A stretch of DNA of 64,000 bases from JADJOM01 sp046327715 (GTDB lineage Bacteria; Gemmatimonadota; Gemmatimonadetes; Gemmatimonadales; GWC2-71-9), in the NCBI GenBank assembly GCA_046327715.1, contig JAXLXY010000008.1, positions 62,001-126,000 on the forward strand, read 5' to 3'. The translations under genes and the position numbers were made by a program. The first letter of the stretch is position 1; each line of letters opens with the position of its first letter. Below the pieces are notes generated by a model. That model was given only the letters and a program-made list of their open reading frames with translations, searched no databases and was not told the origin of the DNA. Below are positions 51,949 to 62,755 of the stretch, piece by piece.

Positions 51949-52990
51949 GGGGCGGCCCGGCGATGCGGCGGTACCACTCGACCGGCGCGGCGGGGGGATC
52001 GGCGTAGACCCCGGTGAGCGCGGTGGCGACGTCGGGGAACGGCTCGTCGATGCACCGGGCGAGCGCCTCGTCGAGTTCCCGCCCCACCCGGGCATCGGTG
52101 GCGGCGATCTCGGCCTCCGTGGCCCACCCCTCGGCCCGGAGCCGCGCCAGGTGGCGGTCGATCGGGTCGTTCCGTTCCCAGGCCTCGATCTCGCCCGGCG
52201 GGACATAGCGCTGGTCGTCGTGCTCCGCGTGCCCCTTGCGGCGGTAGGTCACGAGCTCGACGAGCGTCACGCCCTCGCCCGCCCGGGCGCGGTCCACCGC
52301 GGCCTTCGTGGCCTGCCAGGTGGCCACCACGTCGTTGCCGTCGGCGCGTTCGGCGGCGATCCCGTAGCCGGGCGCCTTGTCCACCAGGCGGGCCGCGGCG
52401 GTCTGCAGGCGGGAGGGGGTGCTGTAGGCGTAGCCGTTGTTCTCGCACACCACCACCAGCGGCAGCCGCTGCACCGCCGCGAAATTGATCCCCTCGTGGA
52501 AGGCCCCGGTGCTCATCGCGCCATCGCCCACGTAGACCAGCCCCACCCGCCGCTGCCCGGTCATCCGGAAGGAAAGCGCGATCCCGGCCATCACCGGGAC
52601 CATCGCGCCGAGGGGCGAGACCTGGCCCAGGAAGCCGCGGGCGAGGTCGTTGAAGTGGATGTTGAGCTCGCGACCGGCGGTGGGGCTCTCGGCCTTGGCC
52701 ATGTACTGCCGGAACACCTCGAGCGGCGTGGCCCCCTTCACCAGCATGGACCCGAGGTTGCGGATCAGCGGCGAGAGGATGTCGCCGGGCTCGAGCGCGT
52801 ATGCGCTGCCGACCGCATCGGCCTCCTGCCCCAGCGAGCGGAACAGGCCCCCCACGACCTTCCCCTGCCGGTGCAGCCCGACCAGCCGCTCCTCCAGGGA
52901 GCGGGTCAGGCGCATCCAATAATAGAGGTCGAGCAGCTGGGGGCCGGTGAGGCCGGCGGGGGGCGGGGTGGCGCGAGGGGCGGCGGTCAT
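51941..52990 (-). CDS. 2-oxoacid dehydrogenase E1 component, alpha subunit
   Basis: The 349-residue protein has the TPP-binding GDGAMSTGAFHEGINFA ending in ENN, and YRRKGHAEHDDQRYVP, where the phosphorylation-loop region would be. It begins with a short Pro/Ala lead. It is the first gene of the E1alpha-E1beta-E2 operon. The substrate is pyruvate or a branched 2-oxoacid; the order matches both. Confidence 0.93.
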   Translation of the reverse strand: MTAAPRATPPPAGLTGPQLLDLYYWMRLTRSLEERLVGLHRQGKVVGGLFRSLGQEADAVGSAYALEPGDILSPLIRNLGSMLVKGATPLEVFRQYMAKAESPTAGRELNIHFNDLARGFLGQVSPLGAMVPVMAGIALSFRMTGQRRVGLVYVGDGAMSTGAFHEGINFAAVQRLPLVVVCENNGYAYSTPSRLQTAAARLVDKAPGYGIAAERADGNDVVATWQATKAAVDRARAGEGVTLVELVTYRRKGHAEHDDQRYVPPGEIEAWERNDPIDRHLARLRAEGWATEAEIAATDARVGRELDEALARCIDEPFPDVATALTGVYADPPAAPVEWYRRIAGPPHA

Positions 52991-53048
52991 GGCTCGGCTT
53001 GGGAGGCGGAAGATCGGGAGCCGGGCCGGGGGAGTCAAGCAGCGGGCA

Positions 53049-55760
53049 TCACGGCAACCGATGTCCCCGGACCATCCTCGTGCCATCGACCCACAGCAGG
53101 TCGTCCGGCCCGCCGGCCGCGCCGGGCACGAACTCGATGCGGAGGTCGGCGGTGAAGGTGAAGAAGAATTCGCGCTCCGAGGCCGGGTACAGCCGCTGCG
53201 GGCGTCGTCCCGCCGGTCCCGCGACGAGCCCCAGCGAGTCGCGCGCCACCTCGATCACCCACGCCGGCCCAAGTTGATATCGCCCCACCACGGCGGAGCG
53301 CCGCGCCTCGTCCACCGGCATGACGCGGCGGGTCACCGGCGCGAGATCGGGCCAGTGGTACTCGCGTGCCACGGCCCGCACCAGTTCCATCGCCAGGTCG
53401 GCGCCGCCGTCGCCATTGGTCATCACGATCACCCCGCGCCCGCGGTCCAGGCCCCCCACCATGAGCGCGGCGTACCCCTCGGTGCTCCCGGAATGGGTGA
53501 ACCGGGTGACCGGCGTTCCCCCGAGGAAGATGCCGAGGCCGGCATCGGCCAGGACCGGCGTGAGGAACTCCCGCACCGCCGCGGGCGCCAGCGGCCCCGG
53601 CTCGCCGCGCGCCCCGCGCTGCACGGCGAGGACGAGCCGGGCGAGGTCCGACGGCGTACTCCACAGCGACGCGGCGGCCATCTCGGGGTAGCGGTGCCAG
53701 CGACCCGGCAGCATGGTCCCGTCCCGCCGATGACCGCTGGCCAGATCCCGCGTGCCGGGGCCGGGCGCCGTGAAGAAGCTGCGCCCCAGCCCGAGCGGCC
53801 CGAGCACCAGGCTGTCGGCGAGCCGGTCGAAGGGCCGACCAGTCGCCTGCTCGAGCCAGCGCTGGACCACCACGTAGCCACCGCCGGAATAGGTCACGGC
53901 CTCGCCCGGGGACTCCGTCAGGCGGATCGGCCCGGAATTGGCCGGCGGGGCGCCGGCCAGCACCTGCGGAAGCGTCGGCAGCGCGGTCCCGGCGGGGTAG
54001 CCATCGAACCCATGGACGGAGAGCCCGGCGGTGTGGCTGAGCAGCCGCCGGAGCGTGATCGGGGTCCCGGGCCGGGCACCCTCGGGCACGACGCCCCAGC
54101 CCCGGAGCGTATCGGTGAGGTCGGCGTCCAGCGCCACCCGCCCCGACCCCGCCAGCTGCAGGACGGCCAGCGCGGCCACCGGCTTGCTGATGGAGCCCGC
54201 CTGGAACCGTGTCGCCGGGGTCACGGGGATCCCGCCGGCTCGGGCGGTCGTACCCCAGGCGGCGACAAAGGCGATGCTGTCGCCATCCAGGACGGCCAGG
54301 CTGACGCCCGGCACCCGGTAGTGCGCCATCCGCTCCGCGAGGGTCAGGCCGCCGACCGGATCGCCGGCAATGGTCACCGCGCCCCCGAGCCGCCCGGTGA
54401 TGCGCGCCATGCGGTCCGCCACCGGAGGAACCACGGTGTCCGGGGCCTGGGCCAGCGGTGGCGTCCGCCAGGGGCTGTCCCGCCGCAGCACCTGGCCACC
54501 GCGCACCACCGCGACGATGCGCTGGGTGTTGCGGATGTCGCTGGCTGGATCGGCGGCGAGGAGCACCAGGTCGGCCACCATCCCCGGCGCCACCTGCCCC
54601 AGCGAGTCCGCGGCGCCAAGCACCCGGGCCGCCGTCCCGGTGGCCGCGCGAATCGCCTCGATCGGGGTGAGGCCCGCGCTGTCCACCAGCAGCTGCAGCT
54701 CGGCATGCAGGTTGGGCGTCGAGCCCCCGAGCGCATCCGTGCCTGCGACGATCGGCACGCCGAGCCGGTGGGCCAGCCGCGTGGCCCGGCAGGCGAACTG
54801 GAACACCGCGCGGATGCGTGCCCGGTCGGCGGGAGTCCCCGTCGAGTCTGCCGCGGCGGCGGCGATGACGGTGAGGGTGGGGTCGAGCGCCGCCCCCGCG
54901 CCGGCCATGCGCCGCAGCAGCGCGACGATCGCCGGATCTTCCGGGACCGTATGGGCCAGGAGCCGGGCACGGCGCTCGCGCCAGTCCGGGCCGCCGGCGC
55001 GCCCGCTCGAGTCCGCAGCCCACACGAGCTGGTCGGCGTGCGCCAGTGAGGCCAGACCGGCCGAAACCGCCACCGACGGGCTTGCGGGCCCGATGGCCGC
55101 GTGACCCCACACGCGGAGCCCCGCGGCCCGCGCCGCGGCGGCCAGGGACTGTACCGCCATGGAGTCGAGGTCGTCGTAGAGCTTGAGCCCGGCGGCTCCA
55201 GCCGCCACGGCCTCGCGGACCACCGCGGCAGGGTCGGTGCCCGGCGTGAAGACCCGCCGGCGCGGCAAATCGCGGCCCGCCGGGCCGCCGACCAGGTACG
55301 AGGAGAACACCCGCGGGGTAGGCGCCTGCTCCGCCAACCGGGCGGCCGCCGCCACCCGGGCGGTGTCGCCTCCCATGTCCCGCAGCGTGGTGACACCGCC
55401 CAGGACAGTGGCTCGCAGCAGGCGCTCGGTCAGCTCCGGGTCTCGGGCCGACGTGCCCAGGTGGACATGGCCGTCGATGAGGCCAGGGATCACCCATCCC
55501 CCACGCAGCACCTGCCCGCCCGCACCGGTGGCGGCCTGGATGCCCGCCAGGGCGGCGGGATCCGACGCGGGGAGCACGGCGGTGATCCGCCCACCCTCGA
55601 TCAGGATGACCTGCCGAGGCCGCGCGGGGGCGCCGCTGCCATCCACGATCGTGACATCCGCCAGGACCAGGTCCGGGGACGCGAGCGGCCCCGGCGCGGA
55701 CCGGCCCGGGAGGAGGGAGAGCAGCAGCGCAACGCCGGCGGCCTGTCGAGTCGATCGCAT
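53049..55760 (-). CDS. Exported fusion of an amidohydrolase and a class C-type serine hydrolase
   Basis: The 903-residue protein joins two enzyme families. Residues about 28-425 are a metal-dependent amidohydrolase of the imidazolonepropionase/prolidase type: DGHVHL with His98 and His100, LKLYDDLD, GHAAIG, LAHADQL and AGTDALGG. Residues about 460-800 are a beta-lactamase/D-Ala-D-Ala carboxypeptidase-type serine hydrolase with SISK (Ser523-Lys526), YSGGGY (Tyr624; usually YxN) and HSGSTEG. A further beta-rich tail follows. There is an N-terminal signal-like segment. The frame is continuous, so a sequencing join is unlikely. Confidence 0.88.
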   Translation of the reverse strand: MRSTRQAAGVALLLSLLPGRSAPGPLASPDLVLADVTIVDGSGAPARPRQVILIEGGRITAVLPASDPAALAGIQAATGAGGQVLRGGWVIPGLIDGHVHLGTSARDPELTERLLRATVLGGVTTLRDMGGDTARVAAAARLAEQAPTPRVFSSYLVGGPAGRDLPRRRVFTPGTDPAAVVREAVAAGAAGLKLYDDLDSMAVQSLAAAARAAGLRVWGHAAIGPASPSVAVSAGLASLAHADQLVWAADSSGRAGGPDWRERRARLLAHTVPEDPAIVALLRRMAGAGAALDPTLTVIAAAAADSTGTPADRARIRAVFQFACRATRLAHRLGVPIVAGTDALGGSTPNLHAELQLLVDSAGLTPIEAIRAATGTAARVLGAADSLGQVAPGMVADLVLLAADPASDIRNTQRIVAVVRGGQVLRRDSPWRTPPLAQAPDTVVPPVADRMARITGRLGGAVTIAGDPVGGLTLAERMAHYRVPGVSLAVLDGDSIAFVAAWGTTARAGGIPVTPATRFQAGSISKPVAALAVLQLAGSGRVALDADLTDTLRGWGVVPEGARPGTPITLRRLLSHTAGLSVHGFDGYPAGTALPTLPQVLAGAPPANSGPIRLTESPGEAVTYSGGGYVVVQRWLEQATGRPFDRLADSLVLGPLGLGRSFFTAPGPGTRDLASGHRRDGTMLPGRWHRYPEMAAASLWSTPSDLARLVLAVQRGARGEPGPLAPAAVREFLTPVLADAGLGIFLGGTPVTRFTHSGSTEGYAALMVGGLDRGRGVIVMTNGDGGADLAMELVRAVAREYHWPDLAPVTRRVMPVDEARRSAVVGRYQLGPAWVIEVARDSLGLVAGPAGRRPQRLYPASEREFFFTFTADLRIEFVPGAAGGPDDLLWVDGTRMVRGHRLP

Positions 55761-55812
55761 CTCGGCTCCTGGAGCGGGGACAGGGCTGGGATGCCGCCGG
55801 CGCGGCGCCGGT

Positions 55813-57117
55813 TTACCGGGAGGAATCCAGTGCGTCCAGGACCAGGGCGGTCATCACCCGCATCGCGAAGGGCACCGACTGGTCGTCGGCGTAGAACGTC
55901 GGCGTATGGTGCCCGCCGGACACGCGCCCCTCGGGCACGACACCCAGCCGCACGTAGAGCCCCGGTACCGCCCGCGCAAAGTAGGAGAAATCCTCGGCCC
56001 CGGTCCGGGGCAGCGCCTCGCGCACGTGGCCCGCCCCGGCCACCCGCACCAGCGTCGGCACCAGGCGGCGGGTCAGCGCGGTATCGTTGACCGTCATCGG
56101 GTGGGAGCGGTCGAACTCGATGGTGAAGGTGGCGCCGGCGGAACGGGTGATGCCGTCGAAGATCTCGCGCATGCGGCGCTCGATGGCGTCGAGGTCCCCA
56201 TCATTGAAGGTGCGGATCGTCCCCTCGAGCACCATCTCGCCGGGGATGATGTTGTTCCGCTCGCCCCCGCGCATCACCCCGACGGTGACCACATTGGCCG
56301 AGAAGGGCGAGAGCGAGCGGGACCGGATGGTCTGGAGCGCGAGCACGACCTGGGAAGCGGTGACCGCCGCGTCCACGCTCAGGTGCGGCGTCGAGCCATG
56401 GGCGGGGCGCCCGATCACCCGCGCCGCCCAGCGGGTCGCGGCGGCCATCGTCGGCCCCACCGAGTACGCGATGTTGCCCAGCCGCTCGTCGTCGCCCTCG
56501 GCATCCGGAGGATCGCCGTTGGTGTGGAAGGCCAGCACCGCCTTGGGGGTGAGGTCCGCGAAGATGCCCTCACGCACCATCAGGCCCGCCCCGCCCTCTT
56601 CTCCCACCGGTGCTCCTTCCTCCGCCGGCTGGAAGATGAACATCACGGTGCCGCGCAGCTCGGCCCGCATCCCGGCGAGGATGTTCGCGACGCCGAGCTG
56701 GCTGGCGGTGTGGACATCGTGACCGCAGGCGTGGAAGACATCGACCTCCCGACCCTGGTACTCGCCGCGCGCCGTCGAGCGGAACGGGAGGTCGCTCTGC
56801 TCGGTCACCGGCAGGGCGTCCATGTCGGCCCGGATCGCGACCACGGGACCGGGCTTCCCGCCGCGGAGGATCCCCACCACCCCGGTCTTGGCGATGCCGG
56901 TGCGCACCTCGAGCCCGAGCCGTCGCAGCTCATCGGCCACCAGGGCTGCCGTGCGGGTCTCGCGATTGCTGAGCTCGGGGTGCTGATGCAGGTCGTGCCG
57001 GATCTCGATCATCCGCGGCGCCAGGCGCTCGACGGCGGCGGCGATGGCGGCATCGCGCTGGGCGGTGAGCGCGGCGGGCGCCAGGACGAGGAGGGCGAGC
57101 AGGGCACGGCGTGGCAT
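55813..57117 (-). CDS. Exported M20-family amidohydrolase/peptidase
   Basis: The 434-residue protein has a signal peptide ending near LTAQ, then HDLHQHPELS, ADMDALP (Asp98/Asp100), FHACGHDVH (Cys131, His133), the catalytic QPAEEG and GRPAHGSTPH. This is the M20D group (hippurate hydrolase, N-acyl amino acid amidohydrolase). Export suggests it releases amino acids from acylated or peptide substrates outside the cytoplasm. Next to two other secreted hydrolases. Confidence 0.92.
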   Translation of the reverse strand: MPRRALLALLVLAPAALTAQRDAAIAAAVERLAPRMIEIRHDLHQHPELSNRETRTAALVADELRRLGLEVRTGIAKTGVVGILRGGKPGPVVAIRADMDALPVTEQSDLPFRSTARGEYQGREVDVFHACGHDVHTASQLGVANILAGMRAELRGTVMFIFQPAEEGAPVGEEGGAGLMVREGIFADLTPKAVLAFHTNGDPPDAEGDDERLGNIAYSVGPTMAAATRWAARVIGRPAHGSTPHLSVDAAVTASQVVLALQTIRSRSLSPFSANVVTVGVMRGGERNNIIPGEMVLEGTIRTFNDGDLDAIERRMREIFDGITRSAGATFTIEFDRSHPMTVNDTALTRRLVPTLVRVAGAGHVREALPRTGAEDFSYFARAVPGLYVRLGVVPEGRVSGGHHTPTFYADDQSVPFAMRVMTALVLDALDSSR

Positions 57118-57143
57118 GAAGACTCCGGTGGGGGTAGCCTAGG

Positions 57144-59783
57144 TTACTCGCCGCGGACGCCGGCGGGAAGGGCGGGCACCGTGCCCACGGCGGCCCGGAG
57201 ACGGAGGTCCCGGGCCGAACGGCCCGCCAGCAGCTCGAGGCCGCCGGGTGCGGTCCCGGGGTGCCCCATGCCATCGAGTGACTGGAGCTGCGCGGCCTCG
57301 ATGGAGAACCTGACCGCGCGCCGCTCCCCCGGGGCCAGGGTGACCCGCTCGAAGCCCGCGAGCTGCAGCACCGGCCGGGCGATCCGCGCCACGGGACGGC
57401 GCACGTAGAGCTGGACGACCTCGTCGCCCGCGCGGGTGCCGGTATTGGTAACGATACAACGCACCTGCAGCCCGCCACCCGCCGCGACCGAATCCGCGGT
57501 GATGACAAGGCTGTCGTAGCCGAAGGTGGTGTACCCGAGCCCGAAGCCGAACGGGAACTGGGGCAGGCCGGTCAGGTCGTCGTAGTCGTCGCCGCGACCG
57601 GTGGGCAGGTGGTTGTAGACCAGCGGGAGCTGACCCTCCGCCACCGGGAAGGTGATCGGCAGCCGCCCCCCCGGGGAGGCGTCACCGAAGAGGAGCGCGG
57701 CCAGCGCCTCGCCACCGGCCTCGCCGGGATACCAGAGGTCCAGCACCGCATCGACCGCGTCGATCCACGGCCGGACGGTCACGGCGCCGCCACCGATGAT
57801 CACGACCACCACCGGACGCCCGGTGGCGGCTACCCGCCGGACCAGCTCCTCCTGGCGCCCTGGCAGCGCGAGCGACGCCCGGTCGCGGAACTCGCCCTCC
57901 TCGAGCCCGACCATCACCACCGCCACATCCGCGGCCCGGGCCGCCGCCACCGCCTCGGCGATCCGCCGCTCGCTGTCGTCCGTCACCCCCACGTCCCAGA
58001 TCAGGCGGAGCCGGCCGTTGCCCGCCGGCTCCCGGAACTCGAGGCGCACCGGGACCGGCCGCCCCGCCACGAACGACACCGCTGCCAGTCGCTCGGTAGC
58101 GCCCTGCTCCTGCCAGGCATCGATCAGCAGTCGGTCACCCAGGTAGAGCCGGTATCCGTCGGTGCCCGAGACCCCGAGACGTGCCGGCCCGGTGTGCTGG
58201 GCGGTGATCGTACCCCGCCACCGGGCGCTGAACCAGGCGGGATCCATGCCCTCCGCCGGCCCCAGGAAGGTCCAGTGGAAGTCGACGGTCGGGTCGACCC
58301 GTACCGTCGCGGGGGGGCCCGCGAGCGCGGGGCCATGGAAGTACTCCGCCCGCAACCCGCGCCCACCGTCCGGGGTGGTGAGCGCCTCCGCGGGGACCGT
58401 CACCGCGCGCGGCACCGACCGGCCCGGCCCGGGGCGGTAGTGCACCCGTGCGGCGCCGAGTCGCGACTGCAGGGCGGCGAGGGCGCTGACCACGTGCCGA
58501 CCCGACCCGGAGTAGCCGCCCAGCCGCGCCGCGGCGGCGTCGACACCGATCAGCGCGAGGCGCCGGACCCGACGGGGGTCGAGCGGGAGGGTCCCGCGCT
58601 CGTTTCGCAGGAGCACGGCAGCCTGGATCGCGGCGCGCCGCGCCAGCGCATGCGCCACGGTGTCGCCCGCGAGGGCCTGCGCCGCTCCGTCAGGGGTGAA
58701 GGGCGCCTCGAACAGCCCGAGGGCGAACTTGAGGCGGAGCACGCGCGCCACGGCGCTGTCGATCACCGCCGGCGCAATCAGGCCCCGGTCGAATGCCGCC
58801 TGGAAGAGGGGGGCGCTGGCGGCATCGCCCTGGAAGATCACGTCGAGCCCGGCGGCCAGCGCCTGCGCGGTGGCGTCGGCGTAGTCGGTGGCGGTGCCGT
58901 GCAGCACGTTGGCACCGCCGACCCCACCCGCATCCGACATGACCACCCCGTCGAAGCGCCAGTCGCGCCGCAGGAGGTCGTGGAGCAGCCAGGTGCTGGC
59001 CGAGGCGGGGCGGCCGTCCACCGAGTTGTACGCCGCCATCAGGCCCCGCGCCCCGCCTTCCCCCAGGGCGCGGCGGAAGGGCGGCAACTCGCGCTCGCGC
59101 AGGCGGCGTTCGCTCCATTCAATCGGGTAGCTGTCGCGGCCGCCCTCGCCCAGGTTGGCCACGAAGTGCTTCGGTGTGGTGACGATGCCGCGCTGCTCGA
59201 AGGGCTGGATGAACGCCTGCCCCATCAGGCCCGCGAGCCAGGGGTCCTCGCCGTAGGTCTCTTCCACCCGGCCCCAGCGGGCATCCGTCGCCAGGTTGAG
59301 CACCGGGGAGAGCACCTGCCGGATGCCGCGGGCCCTGGCCTCGCCGGCGATGGCGGTGGCAACCTCCCGCATCAGGGCGGTGTCCCAGGTGGCGGCGAGC
59401 CCGATGGCCTGCGGAAAGGCCGTGGCCCCGGGCGCCACCACCCCGTGGAGCGCCTCCGCCACCGGAATGACCGGGATGCCGAGCCGTGAACCGGCCAGCG
59501 CGTCCGCCTGCACCCGGTTCACCTGTCGCAGCGCGTCGACCACCCCGCCCGCGGTGTGAACCTGGATCCCGTACCGGCCGGCCCCGGCGCCCCGGCCGCT
59601 GGTGCTGTCGCCGGGATGAAGGAAGAGCTGCCAGAACTTCTCCGCCGGCGTGAGCCGGGCCAGGAGGTCGGCGGCCCGCTCCTCCGGGGAGCGGGCGGGG
59701 TCCTGGTACGGGCTGGGTGCCGCCTGGGCGCGGGCGGCGGCGGGAAGGCCGGCGGCCAGGAGGAGGAACGGGAGCGGTCGCAT
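57144..59783 (-). CDS. Exported GH3 glycoside hydrolase with an inserted PA14 domain
   Basis: The 879-residue enzyme has a signal peptide (to about ARAQAAP), the GH3 barrel with KHFVANLGEGGRDSYP and nucleophile Asp284 in VVMSDAGG, an inserted PA14-like domain at about 470-620 (GLRAEYFHGPALAG, GTDGYRLYLGDRLLID), the second GH3 domain (GRPVVVVIIGGGAVTV, PGEAGGEALAALLFGDASPG) and a fibronectin-like C-terminal domain (PFGFGLGYTTFGYDSL). It likely acts on beta-glucosides or xylosides. Confidence 0.92.
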   Translation of the reverse strand: MRPLPFLLLAAGLPAAARAQAAPSPYQDPARSPEERAADLLARLTPAEKFWQLFLHPGDSTSGRGAGAGRYGIQVHTAGGVVDALRQVNRVQADALAGSRLGIPVIPVAEALHGVVAPGATAFPQAIGLAATWDTALMREVATAIAGEARARGIRQVLSPVLNLATDARWGRVEETYGEDPWLAGLMGQAFIQPFEQRGIVTTPKHFVANLGEGGRDSYPIEWSERRLRERELPPFRRALGEGGARGLMAAYNSVDGRPASASTWLLHDLLRRDWRFDGVVMSDAGGVGGANVLHGTATDYADATAQALAAGLDVIFQGDAASAPLFQAAFDRGLIAPAVIDSAVARVLRLKFALGLFEAPFTPDGAAQALAGDTVAHALARRAAIQAAVLLRNERGTLPLDPRRVRRLALIGVDAAAARLGGYSGSGRHVVSALAALQSRLGAARVHYRPGPGRSVPRAVTVPAEALTTPDGGRGLRAEYFHGPALAGPPATVRVDPTVDFHWTFLGPAEGMDPAWFSARWRGTITAQHTGPARLGVSGTDGYRLYLGDRLLIDAWQEQGATERLAAVSFVAGRPVPVRLEFREPAGNGRLRLIWDVGVTDDSERRIAEAVAAARAADVAVVMVGLEEGEFRDRASLALPGRQEELVRRVAATGRPVVVVIIGGGAVTVRPWIDAVDAVLDLWYPGEAGGEALAALLFGDASPGGRLPITFPVAEGQLPLVYNHLPTGRGDDYDDLTGLPQFPFGFGLGYTTFGYDSLVITADSVAAGGGLQVRCIVTNTGTRAGDEVVQLYVRRPVARIARPVLQLAGFERVTLAPGERRAVRFSIEAAQLQSLDGMGHPGTAPGGLELLAGRSARDLRLRAAVGTVPALPAGVRGE

Positions 59784-59800
59784 GGGTGGGGGAAAAGATA

Positions 59801-59824
59801 GGGGCGGAGCTTGCGCTCCGCCCC
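59801..59824 (-). terminator. Terminator of the pyrophosphatase gene
   Basis: GGGGCGGAGC / GCTCCGCCCC is a perfect 10-bp stem with a TTGC loop, 27 bases past the hppA stop on the minus strand and followed by TATCTTTTCC, a fair U-tract. Confidence 0.8.
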
Positions 59825-59850
59825 TGGTCCGCGCCGGCATGGCCGCGCGG

Positions 59851-62328
<2,478 letters not shown>

Positions 62329-62375
62329 GGGGGACCTTCTCCTGGAGGATCGGGATCGAGGGGACCGGCGCGCCG

Positions 62376-62401
62376 AGGGGCGGATCTGCACCCGCCCCTC
62401 A
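62376..62401 (-). terminator. Hairpin between the small unknown gene and hppA
   Basis: GAGGGGCGG / CCGCCCCTC forms a perfect 9-bp stem with an 8-base loop, 15 bases past the stop of the small gene and about 48 bases before the hppA start. Confidence 0.6.
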
Positions 62402-62415
62402 CCGCCCGCCCGGAT

Positions 62416-62706
62416 TCAGTACGCCCCGCGCACCTGGTGCGACGGGTCGGACAACGTGTGGACCATCGTGAGGAAGCGCTTGGCCAGCTTGTCGGCCTCG
62501 CTCTCCCCGGGCTGGTTCGTCTCGACCGTCACGAGGGTGTAGTGCCCCCCCTCGGCCTGGACGTTCACCGCGATCTGGCCCAGCGTGCCAGAGAACCGGC
62601 GCCGGCGGGGCGCCTCCTCGGTCGGCGCCAGGCGCGGGCCGAAGAAGGCGTTGGCCTGCGCGATGACCGTCTCGGGCGGCAGGTGACAGCGGTGGAAGTA
62701 TTTCAT
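62416..62706 (-). CDS. Small protein of unknown function
   Basis: The 96-residue protein (MKYFHRCHLPPETVIAQANA...) has no motif I recognise. It alternates helix and strand (TLGQIAVNVQAEGGHYTLVT) and could be a small START/SRPBCC-like or ferredoxin-like domain, without firm support. It sits between the inositol-phosphate synthase and pyrophosphatase genes, and a tandem octamer repeat abuts its start codon where the ribosome site should be. Confidence 0.65.
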   Translation of the reverse strand: MKYFHRCHLPPETVIAQANAFFGPRLAPTEEAPRRRRFSGTLGQIAVNVQAEGGHYTLVTVETNQPGESEADKLAKRFLTMVHTLSDPSHQVRGAY

Positions 62707-62707
62707 G

Positions 62708-62731
62708 GCGGCTGGGCGGCCCGGCGGCCCG
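62708..62731 (-). repeat. Tandem octamer (GCGGCTGG, GCGGCCCG x2) next to a start codon
   Basis: Three units of the same octamer family seen at 42223-42254 and 50522-50553 lie one base upstream of the small gene's ATG, within the 49-base gap after the inositol-phosphate synthase gene. Confidence 0.7.
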
Positions 62732-62755
62732 GCGCCAGGCCGAGCCGCCGCGCCG

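Noticed and set aside
57133..57147. Near-palindrome GTAGCCTAGGTTAC at the GH3 stop as an operator
   Set aside because: It lies across the stop codon and the gap of 26 bases, has one mismatch pair, and no promoter is near.
59795..59800. TATCTT as a -10 element for the GH3 gene
   Set aside because: It follows directly on the perfect hppA terminator stem and is better explained as the terminator tail.
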